DNA from: Zygnema circumcarinatum
Lineage: Eukaryota > Streptophyta > Zygnematophyceae > Zygnematales > Zygnemataceae
Direction: 5' to 3'
Length of the DNA: 64,000 nucleotides
NCBI GenBank assembly: GCA_037447605.1
Contig: CM074810.1
Coordinates: 1,917,297-1,981,296, forward strand
Shown: piece by piece, positions 9,946 through 21,912 of the stretch
How positions within the stretch are numbered: the first letter of the stretch is position 1
How the letters are laid out: every line of letters starts with the position of its first letter
Translations under genes and position numbers: made by a program
The notes under the pieces: model-generated
Seen by the model: only the letters and a program-made list of their open reading frames with translations
Database searches by the model: none
Told to the model about the DNA's origin: nothing

Positions 9946-12570
9946 ATGGAAAGCAAAAAGAGAAATTCATGAATTCCTTATTTCCGAAGAGGCCTGCTCC
10001 GTATGACTACAACCACGCCCTAACCCGAATTCTAGCTTCTAGCCCTAACACAAGCTACGGCCTAGCCGTAACCATATTTTTAGCTTCTGCCTCTAAGCAT
10101 GATTCTGCATGTCATTAAAAACCCTAACCCTAATTCTAGCTTTGAGCCGAACCCAACCTTCACCCTAACATTTCATAACCCTAGGATCGAACTCAGACTG
10201 GAAGCTACAGCGGCACCAGCCCCAACTCTAGTTCTAGCCTTCATGAAGTCAAGTCTACCCTAATCTGAGCCCTCGTTCCAACTTTAATTATAACCTCAAT
10301 AAAGTCTGCCCTATTTGATTCTAGACTGGTAACACCAATTTTTTATCTCGATAAAGTCAAATCGCCCTAATCTGAACTCTGAACCCCAGCTCTAATTCTG
10401 CAGCTATGATCTAGCGCTGCATTTAGCAGGACTACAGCCCAGCCTCGCAGTAAGGCTAACCCTTACCTCAACCAAAATACCTTACTAAGATTCAGAAGAA
10501 ATCCTAATCGCACGCCAGATAATCCCAAAAATAAAAAATACCATCAACAACGAGCGAGCCACTTGCATCCTCCCATCCCTTCTCACCTCCGCCTCCTCCG
10601 CCTCTCCTCTGAAGCTTCGGCGTTCTTTCTCACGCCGCGACAAACGAAGTCACGTCACAACACACGAGAGAGGGTGGGGAGAGAGAGGGGGGGGGAAGGG
10701 AGAGGGAGAGGGAGAGAGAGAATGAGAGGGAGAGGGGGAGAGGGAGAGGGAGTGAGAGAAAGGGAGATGGAGGACTGAGGGAGTGAGAGGGAGCTGCGGA
10801 GGCAGGCAGGCACTTGGTTGTCCGTACGACCGTACATCCACAACTCATGTGCCACGTGGACAGGCTGCAGGCACCCAATGTCGTCTCCGGCCGACACGTG
10901 GCAAGAGCAATCGCGTACCGTACGGACAGCATCGACGGTTCAGATGAGCGCAGGTGCGAAGAGCCGCGATCGAGAACACGTGGCACGATTTGATTGGCTG
11001 CGCGCCCTTAAAACAAGTGCGGGGGTCCGAGCGCAGTTTGTGGCGACACGCGGGACACGCTCGCGCGCGCTATTGGCGGAGGGCCGGTGGGTCACGTGGC
11101 AGGGCTGGATTGGGCATCTTCTGGTGCAATGTAGATTAAGAAGGGACAATCCTATTTACACACCTTTTTGTCTACATACACACCATTTTCGCCGGGCAGA
11201 TTATATTTTAGGGCTTTTATGGTATTGGGGTTTTTTATATAATAAAGGTGTGTATCTAGGCAAAATAAGTGTGTAAACAGTAATTCCCGTTAATACTGTA
11301 AAGGTTTGTGTATAAAACTTTGTGTACGTTTGTATAACGTAATCAGGGTCCAACAGTAAATTTGCTGACGTTTGAAAGCATCAGCAGCCTTGGCGTGCAC
11401 GGGTCCCAGATTTCAGCTGGAAACCATTATGCCTTGAGACGTTCGCACTCGAAAATGGGGGGCGAGGATGAGCGCTTGACTTGACTTGATTTGACTTGAC
11501 TTGACTTGTGATGCACAAGACGTCGTGTGCCACAAACAGAGTACATGAATGGTACATGAGCACAACAACAACAACAACAACAACAACGTGTCGAACCATG
11601 TTGGGCCAGTCACAAATAGACCTAGGGACGGTACAAAAAGTGTGCGTGAAATCCTGCTTCTGTGGCCGCCAACGGCCCAACTCGCAACAACACCAACACC
11701 AACAACTCTAACAACGAACAACAAATCCAAAATTCCAGAAAATCCACTTCATGCCGACCACTGGAAAAATCTCAATCGCAGAGTTTCCAAATCTCAAATC
11801 TCCAATCTGATTGGAGGACAACTGACTGATTGTCCGGCGTGGAGTGTTTAGCAGTACATTGACGTGGCAAATCCGATTTGGCTGACTCATCCACCGGCAA
11901 TAGTGTTTGACGACCGCAAAATTCCAAACGTTTGCCGCCCGCCAGGTCACTCCACCGACCAGGCCCAACCCAGAACCCTAAATCTGTACCACAATCCAGA
12001 ACCAGCGAATGAGACATAATCACGTGGACAATGGCCGACCACGCCTTAACTACGTTTTGTCGTATAAGGCGGTGCCCCCCTGGCCGGGTCCCCGCAAACG
12101 CCATCCGGCACGGCCGGGCTTGCCAATATTGACCGCCCATCCAATGGCAGTCCGCCACGTAATCCATACGGCCTAGTCCGTACATGTTCAGTACCGGTTT
12201 GGATAGAAACACACGCACTTTCTACCGTCGATTTAATCAATCGCAAATCGCAGCCGTCCATTGTAATTATTAAATATATTTCAGGACTTCGTAATCATAT
12301 TTAAGCTCGGCCGCACTGTCGGTGCCGTACATTTTGTCGCCCGACTTTGCCGTTGGGGAATGTACGGAACCCCCCACCCCTTCCCCCAAAATGGCGGTCA
12401 GTCCCCGGCGCACTGCAACCCGGAGAAATTGCGCGCACCAAAGATCAATTTTTCTTCTTACACCAAAAATTTCATCAAAAAGTTTAAAACTCACATTGCT
12501 TAAGAGTTTTGAGGGTATTTAGGGATTTTAGGGTTAGCAATAATTCAGAAAATTTTAAAGGAAGAGCGCC
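9946..12570. other. Divergent intergenic region between LHC-like and EXORDIUM-like genes
   Basis: This 2.6-kb stretch should contain both promoters. From about 10011 to 10480 it is a degenerate field of CCCTAA/CTCTAACC-like words (ACCCTAACCCTAATTCTAGC and variants), as in decayed telomere-type sequence. From 10660 to 10780 it is GA-rich. From 10800 to 12250 it carries repeated CACGTGG and CGTACGG words. ACAACAACA simple repeats lie at 11558-11588 and TTGACTTGACTTGAC-type repeats at 11477-11510. The words ATCGCAGCCGTC and CAATCGCA near 12235-12260 recur in the foldback element at 20975-21912. No gene is supported. Confidence 0.6.
10853..11098. promoter_or_regulatory. Cluster of four CACGTG (G-box) palindromes
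   Basis: CACGTG occurs at 10853-10858, 10895-10900, 10977-10982 and 11093-11098, each followed by G, and three of them by GC. CACGTGGC is the core bound by plant bZIP/bHLH factors in light- and ABA-responsive promoters. The cluster lies 0.9-1.2 kb upstream of the LHC-like start and 1.5-1.7 kb upstream of the EXORDIUM-like start. Function is inferred from the motif only. Confidence 0.4.
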
Positions 12571-15483
12571 ATGATGGTCGAATGGCGGCGCCTGCTCCCC
12601 CTCTGCGCCTTCTCCTTCTTCTTCTTCTTCTCGGGGGTGGAGGCGCAGCGGGTCTACCGTCCGTATATTCCGTACCCAGGGGATAAAGGGGTGTACGGAC
12701 GCGAGGGGCGGCAGACGGCGGGCATTAATTCGCATCACAGCGATTTTGCAATTTCGTGAGTTTCAATTTTTTTTTATTATTTTAAAATTTATGTTTCTAG
12801 GGTGGGGAGTTCCCCCCACTCTCTCTCCCTCCTCTCCCTCACTCCCTCCCTCCCTCCCTTCCTTTCTCCCTCTCTCACTCTCCCTGCCTCTCTCCCTCCC
12901 TGCCTCTCTCCCTCCCTGCCTCTCTCCCTCCCTCCCTCCCTCCCTCTCTCCCTCCCTCTCTCCCTCCCTCTCTGCCTCCCTCTCTTCCTCCCTCTCACTC
13001 TTCCCATTGCTCTGAAAACTAATCAACAGAAGGTCCCAGTTTCCAGTTCATTAAAAAGCTTTATAAAAGTCTTTTTCCTTCTCAGAAAGAAAAATTAACC
13101 CAAGAATTAAACTTGCGGGGCGCAGGTACCACGGCGGGCGGCTTCTGACCCGGCCCATCGATGTAAATATTATTTTCTATGGGCGCGGGTGGAAGGGCTG
13201 GCAGCGCCACCTCGTCAAGGACTTCCTCGCCTCCTTCACGGCCCGGGCGGCGAGAGGGGGAGTGCCGGACGTCAGACAGGTGGGAGGGGGAGGGAGAGGA
13301 GGGAGAGGGAGAGGGAGAGAGAGAGAGGGTGGGGGGGTGGAGACAGGGTGGGGTGGAGAGGGAGACGGACGTCAATCAGGTGGGAGGGGGGGGGGAGAGA
13401 AAGAGGGAGAGGGAAAGAGGGAGGGAGAGGAGAGGGAAGGAGGGGAGGGAGAAGGAGAGGGAGAGGGAAAGGGGGGAGGGCGAAGGATAGAGGGGGGAAG
13501 TGAGAGGGAGAGGGGGGAGAGAGAGAGGGAAGGGGGGAGGGAGAAGGAGAGTGGGTGGGGGGGGAAGGTAGGGGGGAACGGAGAGGGTGGGGGGGAGGGA
13601 GGGAGGGAGGGAGGGAGAAGACGAGAAGGTGGGGGGGAAGGGAGAGGATGGGTGGGTTGGAGAGGGACGTGAGGGAAGGAGGGGTAGGAGAGGAAGGCGG
13701 GGTAGGGGGAGGTGGGAGGGGGGGAGAAAGTAGGAAAGAACGAGGAATATAGGGAGGGGGGAGGGGAGAGTTGTGGGAGGGGGGCTTAGAGTTCAAGTAA
13801 AGAGCAGGGAAAATGGAGTGAAGAGGTGAGGATGCAGAGAAGGGAGAAGAGGAGCAGTCAACCTGCGGCGATGGCTGTGAGATAACGGCAGGAGAGTGGG
13901 CGGGAGAGGTAAAGAGAGGGGCATATGGAACCAAACTGAACTGAATGGAACTGATTTGGGGCATAGAGCCTGGTGCCACGTGGCAGTGGTGGAAGATCAA
14001 CCGCGAGTACACGGACTGGCGGGGCCGAAATGTGAGTGCGGAGGTGCGGCTGAAGGCCGTTGTGAGAGACGTGGGATCGCAGGGGACTGATATCAAGAGC
14101 ATGGGGAGAATTAGGGTGGGCACAACTCTCCCTTCCTCCCCTTTCTCTCTCCTTCCCACCCTCTCCCCGCTCACTCCGTTCTCGCTCTCCTTTCCCCATT
14201 CGCTTTCCGCCCGCCTAACCTTCCCCTCCACCTATCTCTGTCTTAACTCTCCCTCTCCCTCTTTCTCCCCTCCTCCCTCGTCCATCCTCCACCCCATGTC
14301 CCTCCCCCTCCNNNNNNNNNNCTCCCCCTCTCCCTCTCCCTCCCTCTCTCCCTCTCCCAATGTCCACCAATCGCATCCTTGCAGAACGTAGTGAAGCGCG
14401 CCCTCGCAAGGAAGGCCATAAAGAAGAGCCCCTTCTCCATCACTCTCGTGCTCACAAGCGCTTCCACGAACGTGTCCGGCCTCTGCTCTCAGTTCTGCGG
14501 ATACCACGACGCGTTCCGCTACAAAGGCACCCTCATGGTGTACGGCATGGCGGCCAACGCAGGCATCCTCTGCCCCATCAACTGCGCCACACACTTCATG
14601 GTATGGTCCATACTGTGCACCATCTCATGTACAGTGTTGCAGGGTTATGGGTGGGCGTGAAAACCTAAGGGAGTGAGGGGTGAAATGTGGAATTTGCGTG
14701 TGGGTTTAAGGTTGAAAGTTAAAGTCAGGGTTTGGGAAGGGTCTTGTGATATTTGGGAGGGGGGGTGAAACGTGGCAGGCACCATCACTCACGGGGTTTC
14801 CCTTCACACTTGGTCCTCCGAACGGCGACATTGGAATTGACGCGATGTTGAACGTGGTCGGTCATGAGTTGGCAGAGAGCGCATCAAACCCTGTGAATAC
14901 CGGCTGGTGGGACAGGTATGAAATGATACCGTGGAGAAGGCGAGGGGGGGGAGGGGGAGGGGGAGGGGTAGGAGGTGGGGCAGGTAAGCAATGGGAACAG
15001 GGTGGGGGAAGGAGGGAGGGAGAGTGGAGGGTAAGGGGCGGAGGGGAATGGGTCTGTGCAGAGATGGGAGAGGTGTGAGAGAGAGAGAGAAAGTGTATAG
15101 ATGGGGAGAGAGGGAGAGAGAAAGAGAATGTACAGAGGGAGAGAGAGAGAGAGAGTGTATAGAGGGAAAATGCAAGGTAAGGGGAGATGTTGTCTTTTGC
15201 TGCATCATTTTATCGTATTAGTTCTACGATAAATGTCTAGTGGACATCGTATCGAGGACAAGGACAAGGAATCTGAACACGTGTCTGCACCGTATTGGCC
15301 ACCTGCAGCAAGTACACGCGATACGAGAACGCTGATTGGTGTATTTCGGAGTTCGGCAAATTTCATCGAACGAAGAAGCGCGGGAAGGAGATCGTCTTCA
15401 ACCACCTCGGGGCCAACGGGCGGTACTTTTTGATTCAGACAAATTACGCTCTTTCAAAGAGCGCCTGCGTTGACTATGTGTAG
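12571..15483 (+). CDS. EXORDIUM/PHI-1-like secreted protein
   Basis: Six exons give a 331-residue protein: 12571-12755, 13126-13279, 13987-14115, 14385-14600, 14779-14915 and 15309-15483 (TAG). An N-terminal signal peptide (LLPLCAFSFFFFFSGVEA) targets it to the apoplast. Family hallmarks in order are YHGGRLLTRPIDVNIIFYG, WWKINREY, the ITLVLTSASTNVSGLCSQFC region with its paired cysteines, LGPPNGDIGIDAMLNVVGHE followed by LAESASNPV, ENADWC, and NGRYFLIQTNYAL near the C terminus. Arabidopsis EXO/PHI-1 proteins are extracellular and promote brassinosteroid-linked growth; this role is known for land plants and only inferred here. Length fits the family. Splitting into six exons is unusual, because the land-plant genes I know are mostly intronless. 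The intron after exon 2 starts with a long GA-rich tract, and the intron after exon 3 contains 10 Ns. Start choice rests on the signal peptide. Confidence 0.9.
13280..13860. repeat. GA/GGGAGG-rich low-complexity tract in EXORDIUM-like intron 2
   Basis: About 580 bp of GGGAGAGGGA/GGGGGGAG sequence immediately after the 5' splice site GTGGGA. It is strongly purine-rich on the transcribed sense strand. Many spurious long ORFs on both strands come from it. Confidence 0.85.
14312..14321. other. Assembly gap (10 N)
   Basis: Ten undetermined bases interrupt a CCCTCTCC tract in the third intron of the EXORDIUM-like gene. The true length of the CT tract here is unknown; the coding exons on both sides are unaffected. 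Confidence 0.99.
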
Positions 15484-16913
15484 GAGAGGATGGGGGGGAG
15501 GGAGGGAGGGCCGGGGGTGGGGGGGGGGGGGTAAGGAGAGGGAAGGGGGAGGGGATTGGTGGGGGGAGTTTTTTTCGTTTTTCTACGTCGTGGACATATT
15601 CTGTGTTTTTGGTCAATCGACTGACTTTTTGTACATCATTAAGCCTGTAACGTACTAGTGCGAGAGACTGATTAGTGATGGCCCTCGAAATCCTGAAACC
15701 CTAGACAGCCCCAAAAACTGTAGATGTTCTGAGGAGCGTAAAATCACTGTAATGCGGGTTTTGGCCTTATGTAGAAATGTCGAAATCGAAGTAGAAAAAA
15801 ACTTCATAGTTTCGAGACACAGAAGCCCTAAAGACAGCAGGGAATTTTCTTTTCCTGTACGTGATAAGAGTATTGATTACTCTTTGATCTTTTTTTCGCC
15901 GCTTTGTAATTGGAATGGCCAAAAAGTACTTGGATAAACTCATATTCTTTCAGAGCCTTTTCGATTGTGCAGTGTGAGGGGGTTAGAGACAGAAAACTGA
16001 GCTAGTAGCTCCCGAAGTATTCCTTTCGGACCGAATCCCACACCGCCTTTTTCAAGTCTGAAAATCCCACTAGTCACGTCCATCAACTGTAACTCGATTT
16101 CAAGTGGCTGCACTTGATCGCGTAGAGAGGGTTTCTTTTAACAGGTCATCGATTTGGTGTGTACTGGTCACAGCAAGATCGAATTGGAACTTGCTATTAA
16201 GAACCACATGCGATTCGTTGTAACTGTCGTCTTTTTGAAAACCGTGTACTGACTTCGAAGTCCGAAGTGTAAATTTTTTGTTTTTTCTGACACCGTTTTT
16301 CGGACATTTTGAGAATGATGCGTCACCATAGTGTGAGCCAGAGAGATTTCGACATTTTCAACCCGACTCTAGCACTACCGTCCATATGGAAAGACATTTG
16401 GCCAATGCACACCGAAACATCCCCCTCATGAAGTCAGCGCTTTCAAAGGAACACGCTAAATATTATTTTTAAATGGAAAAAGCAACAATCCGCGCCAAGG
16501 CATTTGTCATTTTCTCCCTATTCCAAATAGTCCCAAATCCCAACGGTTGCAAATTACCCCTTTACGAACCCCATTTTTTTCACATTTTTGTTGAGCAGTT
16601 ATGTAAATGAAAAAACAAGGTCAAAATAAATTGCTAGCCGCCGTCATGTCTGAATACCTCTTTCGTCTTATGGCTCGGAGCTCCCGAGCGTTCTATGGCT
16701 TGATGAAGGGTTGAAGGTTTGGAACCAGGGTCACCCATTCCAGGCTCACCCTGAACCCTACTTTCTCCTTCTGCAGATGCTTCCACATCCACCATTGCCA
16801 CTCCTCCCCGACATATTCTTATATTGCAAAATATTCTCACCGAATCGATAAATAATTTCCCATTTCGGACTCCACCTTTACTACCTCTCAACGCCTCCCT
16901 CCCTCCTCCTTCC
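15484..16913. other. Intergenic region between convergent genes
   Basis: The 3' flanks of the EXORDIUM-like gene and the Mpv17-like gene face each other here. It starts with a G-rich tract (15483-15570), then holds unremarkable AT-balanced sequence. I see no coding exon, tandem repeat or inverted repeat that I can support. Confidence 0.55.
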
Positions 16914-18667
16914 CTACTTCTCTCCCACAGTTCTCTCCAGCCTCCGTACTCCGCTGCTGTCCTCTATGATGTACTCCTGCCCCTCCATATTGGCAGGCCA
17001 CAATATGCTCTCAACCGCAGACTTCTCTCCCTCCGTCAAGAGACGGCCTTCACTCTCGCTCTCCGGAACTGCCAAAACTTCGACCACTTCATCCGTCTTT
17101 CTTCCCTCCGCCTTCTCATTTGAAATCCTGCAGGAGGAAAGAACACAAAAAACGCAAAATAAGGACAGAGCTATAGCGTTACATGAAGCGCAGTTCACAT
17201 AATTGTGCTTAGCACGAACACTTCAAATTCAAAGGGAGAACCTTCTCGACGGGTTTCGGCTTACATCGAGAGAATGGTGACCCAGACAAGCTCCACACAG
17301 TCCACCCAGAGAAGCCGCTGCTCCACTGGCATGACACCGTACGTGACGATGTGAGCAAAAGGCCACAACTTCCAGCCAGCCTGCAGAAAGTGAGGAGGAG
17401 AGGAAACGAGAGGGAGAGAAAATCAGCCCAAACATATACCATTATCAACACCTTGAGAGCATATGCATTTCTATACTGCCTCTGGACACAACTCAACAAG
17501 ATGGTATCTTTACTTATTCAAAAAAAGCCGCTGGGGGGAGAAAGTGAACCGAAAGGTAACTGAGACATTGGAAATAATAATCACACTTATTCGAATCACG
17601 TTTCCTGCAGCAATTCACTCACAGTGAGCAGCGGAAAGAAGGTAGCTTTCAACTCCTTCCAGATGGTGGCTGGATTCTCCAGTCGAAGCATGCCAAGTGT
17701 CACATAATAAATGGAGTTCCACACACCCGACCAGATAGTCTGGTCAAAGGCCACTTTAAGAGGAACCACCCACCACTCCTCGAAAGGAAAGAGCCACTGC
17801 AAGAAAATTGCAAAAAGCGTTTGTCAACAATTTGAAGTGACACTTTCACGCGAAGAGCTAGACATTTCCTTCTTCCAAACATTCCATTACCAGAACAGCC
17901 GAGGTAACGACTGTAATTCAAGACAGAGCAACAAAGGCACAGCGTAGCGCCTACATAGGCCATACACAGGGAAATGTGGGTTGCAGAGAAAATATAAAAG
18001 ACGTACCTCACAAAAGTGGTAGTAGTAGTGGGATAGTGATCCGTGTAGACAGAAGCCCACCAGTCCCGACCTAAACATGCGCGTGCGGTCAAACTCCAGA
18101 AACGCCCTTCCTTCGTAACACTGTAAAAACAGAAACCATAGCAATACTCCAAACGATCCCTGATAAGAATGATCGTCATGCATGACCATTGAGCCCCATT
18201 TCAAACGAAGCAACTGCGGCAAAACATCATTGAATAGTGAGTTTGAGCAGGGCTCCTGACCTGTGCAGACCAATCTCCAATCGTGTACACAACTCCGGAG
18301 ATAATCATTTTCGCAAAAACTGGATTAGTTTCGAGCATGGCCTCATAGGCCTGCCAGTTGTGATGCGGCGCATTTCGAACAATTTCAAAAACGGTCCAGC
18401 CCTGCAAAAAGTATAAAGCAATGGAGAACCACGTACTATAAGCTGCAGGGCCCAACCCTCGGTTCCACACACAAGCTCCCACCAGCAAATAGTGAGCGAC
18501 GGAAAATGATAGTTCAAGCAAAAGAAAATGGAAAAAATAAATAGCTTCCGAAGCATACACTAAAGAGAGCTTCAACTTTCGACGTCAAAAAAGACGAGAA
18601 AAGCAAATATGTGGGAGCAAGCCAACCGGCACAGCAACCAAGCATGTAGATATGAACACATGCACCC

Positions 18668-18712
<45 letters not shown>

Positions 18713-19689
18713 CATGCATGAAATAAGAGCAAGAGCGCATCGTGCAGTAGAAGGAGAAACGCGCACAACAGGAATGCATGCATACAAGTCAGCAAGAATG
18801 AAAAGAATACCATCAGAAAAAAAGGTACCAAGAAACAGTGGAGAAAGCAGGCAAACAGACATAGCAAGCAGGAACATGTACTAAGTCGACTAACGAACAG
18901 ACGAACAAGCATGCAGATTCGCACCAGTCCTGTACCGTTACCGTTCTAAGTGGCGAAGTTTTCCTACTTGATTTCATGCATTCAATCAACCAACCGCTTG
19001 CAAGCAAGAACTGAAATCATCCAGATTTCGGAACTTACCGCCCAGTAGTCATGATCAACCGTAAAAATTTTGGCAAGAGCGGCTGCTGCTGCAAATCCGA
19101 CAATGGCGCCGTTTATTCCTCTGTCCAGAAGCTTCTTCTCTTCTTCCGCTGACTTCGCAAACCATACAAACTTAGGCTCAAAACTCGCCCCTGAGCCACT
19201 TCCAAGGCTTGCAGTTACAAGGACTTGGCTATCGCCTCCAAGACCTGCTCCAATACTTCCAGCAACAGCAGATACTAATGAAGTTGATTCAAACTCCCTC
19301 TCTCCCGCAGGAACAGCTTCTGCAGGACCAGCGCCTTCCAAAGTGGCTTCATGCTCCTCTTCAGAGACAGCTTGCATCATAACAGGTGGTTTCCTGAAAC
19401 TGTTTTTGCTCTGCTTTCTTGAGAATCCGTAGCTGGCAAACCGTCTATGCATCCTGCTAGGTGACAGGGATGACAGATCCGCCAAATCATGGCTGCCGCT
19501 GGTACAGCAAAAGGATCCTGAAAGAGCTCTTTCCTGATAGAAGGTTGAGCTGATAGTGCCAATGCTTGCATCTTTCAAAAGGTAGTGCGTTTTCACAGCT
19601 GGCTTCTTCAAGCCCTCCTTTCTTGCAGGAAGCAAGCACCATGAATCCACTGCTTGGGAGGCTACACGAGACGAAGCGATCAGAGCCAT
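16914..19689 (-). CDS. Mpv17/PMP22 family membrane protein, long plastid-type form
   Basis: Six exons read on the minus strand give 469 residues: 19689-19039, 18401-18261, 18120-18007, 17796-17623, 17380-17265 and 17127-16914 (TAG). The start at 19689 (MALIASSRVASQ) is preferred over an upstream in-frame Met at 19800 because it gives a Ser/Ala-rich, organelle-type presequence. The first ~215 residues are a poorly conserved extension with a hydrophobic Ala-rich segment. The Mpv17 domain follows: DHDYW, GWTVFEIVRNAPHHNWQAYE, TNPVFAKMIISGVVYTIGDW, FDRTRMFRSGLVGF, HGSLSHYYYHFCE, VVPLKVAFDQTIWS, GWKLWPFAHIVTYG and VEQRLLWVDCVELVWVTILS. Four membrane spans are expected. Plant long forms such as Arabidopsis At1g52870 have the same layout, including the S.EKAEGR tail after the domain. 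The family forms or modulates channels in organelle membranes; the substrate is not known. If exon 5 were not spliced it would end at a TAA directly after ILSM. Confidence 0.92.
18668..18712. repeat. (ACA)n microsatellite in Mpv17-like intron 1
   Basis: About 15 ACA/CAA trinucleotides in a row within the first intron of the minus-strand Mpv17-like gene (TTG repeats on the transcript). Confidence 0.95.
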
Positions 19690-19935
19690 CACTAGCTTCA
19701 CCCTCCTCTCCCTTCCTTTCTCTCTCTCGTCTTTCCTTTCCGTTCTCCTCCTCTGAACTTTCTCCACTCTTTCCCTAGCTCTCTCTCTCTCCTCTCTCAC
19801 CCTCCACCACTCTCTGTTTCCTTACCTCTCCATCCCCTTACTTCTCCCGTCCCTTCCCTTCCGTCTCGCACCGCCCCGTTTCGTTTCGTTTCGTTTCTAC
19901 CGGCAGCCATGGATTTCCAGCAAAGCTTTCAGGGT

Positions 19936-20120
19936 CTGCGACGTCATGCGACATAATGCGACTTTCTGCGATTCACAACGTCGCATGAAATCCCTCCGGA
20001 TGGTTTCTGTCGCCCGCCCAGGCCCTGCGACGGTGTGCGACGGAAAGTGACTTCTTTAATACATGGGAGGCGACGAAAGAGTGGTCGTCTGGCGACTGGC
20101 GACTTTTTTTGCGACGGGGA
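19936..20120. repeat. Cluster of GCGAC/GTCGC words
   Basis: GCGAC or its complement GTCGC occurs about a dozen times in 185 bp (for example CTGCGACGTCATGCGACATA, GTGTGCGACGGAAAG, GGCGACTGGCGACTTT). Words appear on both strands, giving many possible short hairpins. This resembles subterminal repeat arrays of DNA transposons, but I cannot define element ends. Confidence 0.5.
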
Positions 20121-20558
20121 AAAGGGCGGTCGGAACTTTGAAGCGGAAGTTAGGCCATGTTCGAAAATGCGTCCCTCAAATTAAGGTATATCTTAAAGGC
20201 GGCCTCTGATTGGCCAATTTAATTCGACACGTGTAAAACAATACAGTGATTGGCTTATGTTTTGCTATGTGGATTTATCTCCTGCAACGCAAAGGTTTTT
20301 TTTCACACGTGTAAAATGGAAATTGGTTCTTCTCGTTTCTGGTTGCACCACGTGGCTGCTCCGAGCTTTGTGGAAAGTCGAGTTTGACACTTGGCGTCCG
20401 TACAGACGTTGATCCGCATTTCTGATCTGAGAGGGACCCACCTCAGAAGCTCACGTGGCTAGCTGACAGCGTTCGATTGGTTGTACGGACTGCGGCGGCC
20501 GCGGGGGCACCTCCGGACTCGTGTCAAGCGGAGGGCGGCGGGGATCAATACGATGGCC

Positions 20559-20705
20559 ATCGGACGAAGGTGGACCGTGAGATTGGTATCGGACGAAGGT
20601 GGACCGTAAGATTGGCGCTGGACGAAGTTGAACCGTAAGATTGACGGACCCTAAGATTGGCGGCAGACGAAGTTGGACCGTAAGATTGGCGTCGGATGAA
20701 GGGGG
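20559..20705. repeat. 29-30-bp tandem repeat, about five copies
   Basis: The unit is close to TCGGACGAAGGTGGACCGTA followed by AGATTGGCG. The first two copies are nearly identical; the third to fifth diverge (GAAGTTGAACCG, one truncated to ACCCTAAGATTGGCG). Confidence 0.8.
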
Positions 20706-20974
20706 GCCGTCCGATGCCGGTGGTAGTAAAGTACAGTATGGTCCTTACAGTATTGTTAATCGTACGTTGTGGCCGTGCCACATCTGCTTTAGAGTTCTAA
20801 TTTCTTTTTTACTTTCTAGTTCTACTGGAACTGTAACCAGCGGAGTAGTTAAGGGCGGGCATATGCTGTCTGGCTTCCCATGCTTAAACTGTGGAACCAC
20901 AGAAGGTCAAATCATTTCCAAAGATTCAATTGGTGAGCACGAAGTCAACGTCGAACACAATTGCTTTAATATAT

Positions 20975-21912
20975 GGGTAGTGATATTTCCACCCCTTTTT
21001 TGGATCCAAACACCCCTTCCCGGCCGGGCAGATTTCAAAAAGGATTAAAAACGGAAAATGCTTTTTTCACACCTTTTTGGAATCGATACCCACCCTCCAT
21101 CGGCAGATTGTATTTTTGCGAAACAAGGAAAATTATAACCCTTCACTCCATTTGAATATCCCGCCTACCTGAATTTTTTTTCACGCGTGCGGTCAATCGC
21201 AGCCGTCGATTCCCTCGCAGATCGCAACGAGGCAGATCACTATTTCATCTGCAGCCGGGCTCGGTCACAGCGAATGGCACGGGCCCACGTATCTTGCCAA
21301 AGTCGTCTCAAAAATTGTCCGTACAAATATCGTACGGTCGTACCAAAAATTTTGTACATTGAGAGTTTGGACCAATCAAAATTTTCCACGTCAAAAATTT
21401 AACACGTGGCAAATGTTGATTGGCTGGGAGCTGACAATAGAACAAGATCTCGGGCCGAGGTACGCGCGCACTCGCAAGTGCGATCCGGCTTTGACGGGAC
21501 TCGTGGGCGCTTTCCATTCGCTGAGATCAAGGCCGGCTGCAGATCGAACGGTGATCTGCAGTGGTGCGATCTGCGAGGGAATCGACAGCTGCGATTGACA
21601 CACACGTGTGAAAGACGGACACCCGCGAACGATCTCGTGGCGGACGGATCTTCCGCTCCGAGCGGATTCGGGCAGGCAGATATTTCTTTCCCTCAAAAAA
21701 AAAATTCAGGTAGGCGGGATACAGTATTCAAAATGCGGTGACGGGGTATCATTTTCCTTGGTTAGCAAAAATAAAATCAGCCGACGGAAGAAGGTGGGTA
21801 TCGATTCCAAAAAGGTGTGAAAAAAGCATTTTCCTTTTTTAATCCCTTTTGAAATCTGCCCGGCCGGGAAAGGGTGTTTGGATCCAAAAAAGGGGTGGAA
21901 ATATCACTACCC
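20975..21912. mobile_element. 938-bp non-autonomous foldback DNA transposon with 8-bp target duplication
   Basis: The ends are long inverted repeats. The left arm starts GGGTAGTGATATTTCCACCC, and the right arm ends with its exact complement, GGGTGGAAATATCACTACCC. Similarity continues inward for about 200 bp (shared blocks TTTTTTGGATCCAAACACCC, CCGGCCGGGCAGATTTCAAA, TTCACACCTTTTTGGAATCG, TATCCCGCCTACCTGAATTT-like) and again more weakly as AATCGCAGCCGTCGATTCCC and its complement, with small indels. The element is flanked on both sides by TAATATAT (20967-20974 and 21913-21920), an 8-bp target site duplication. Eight bases fit the hAT superfamily, but such long arms are more usual in Mutator-like or foldback elements. 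It has no transposase. Confidence 0.88.
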
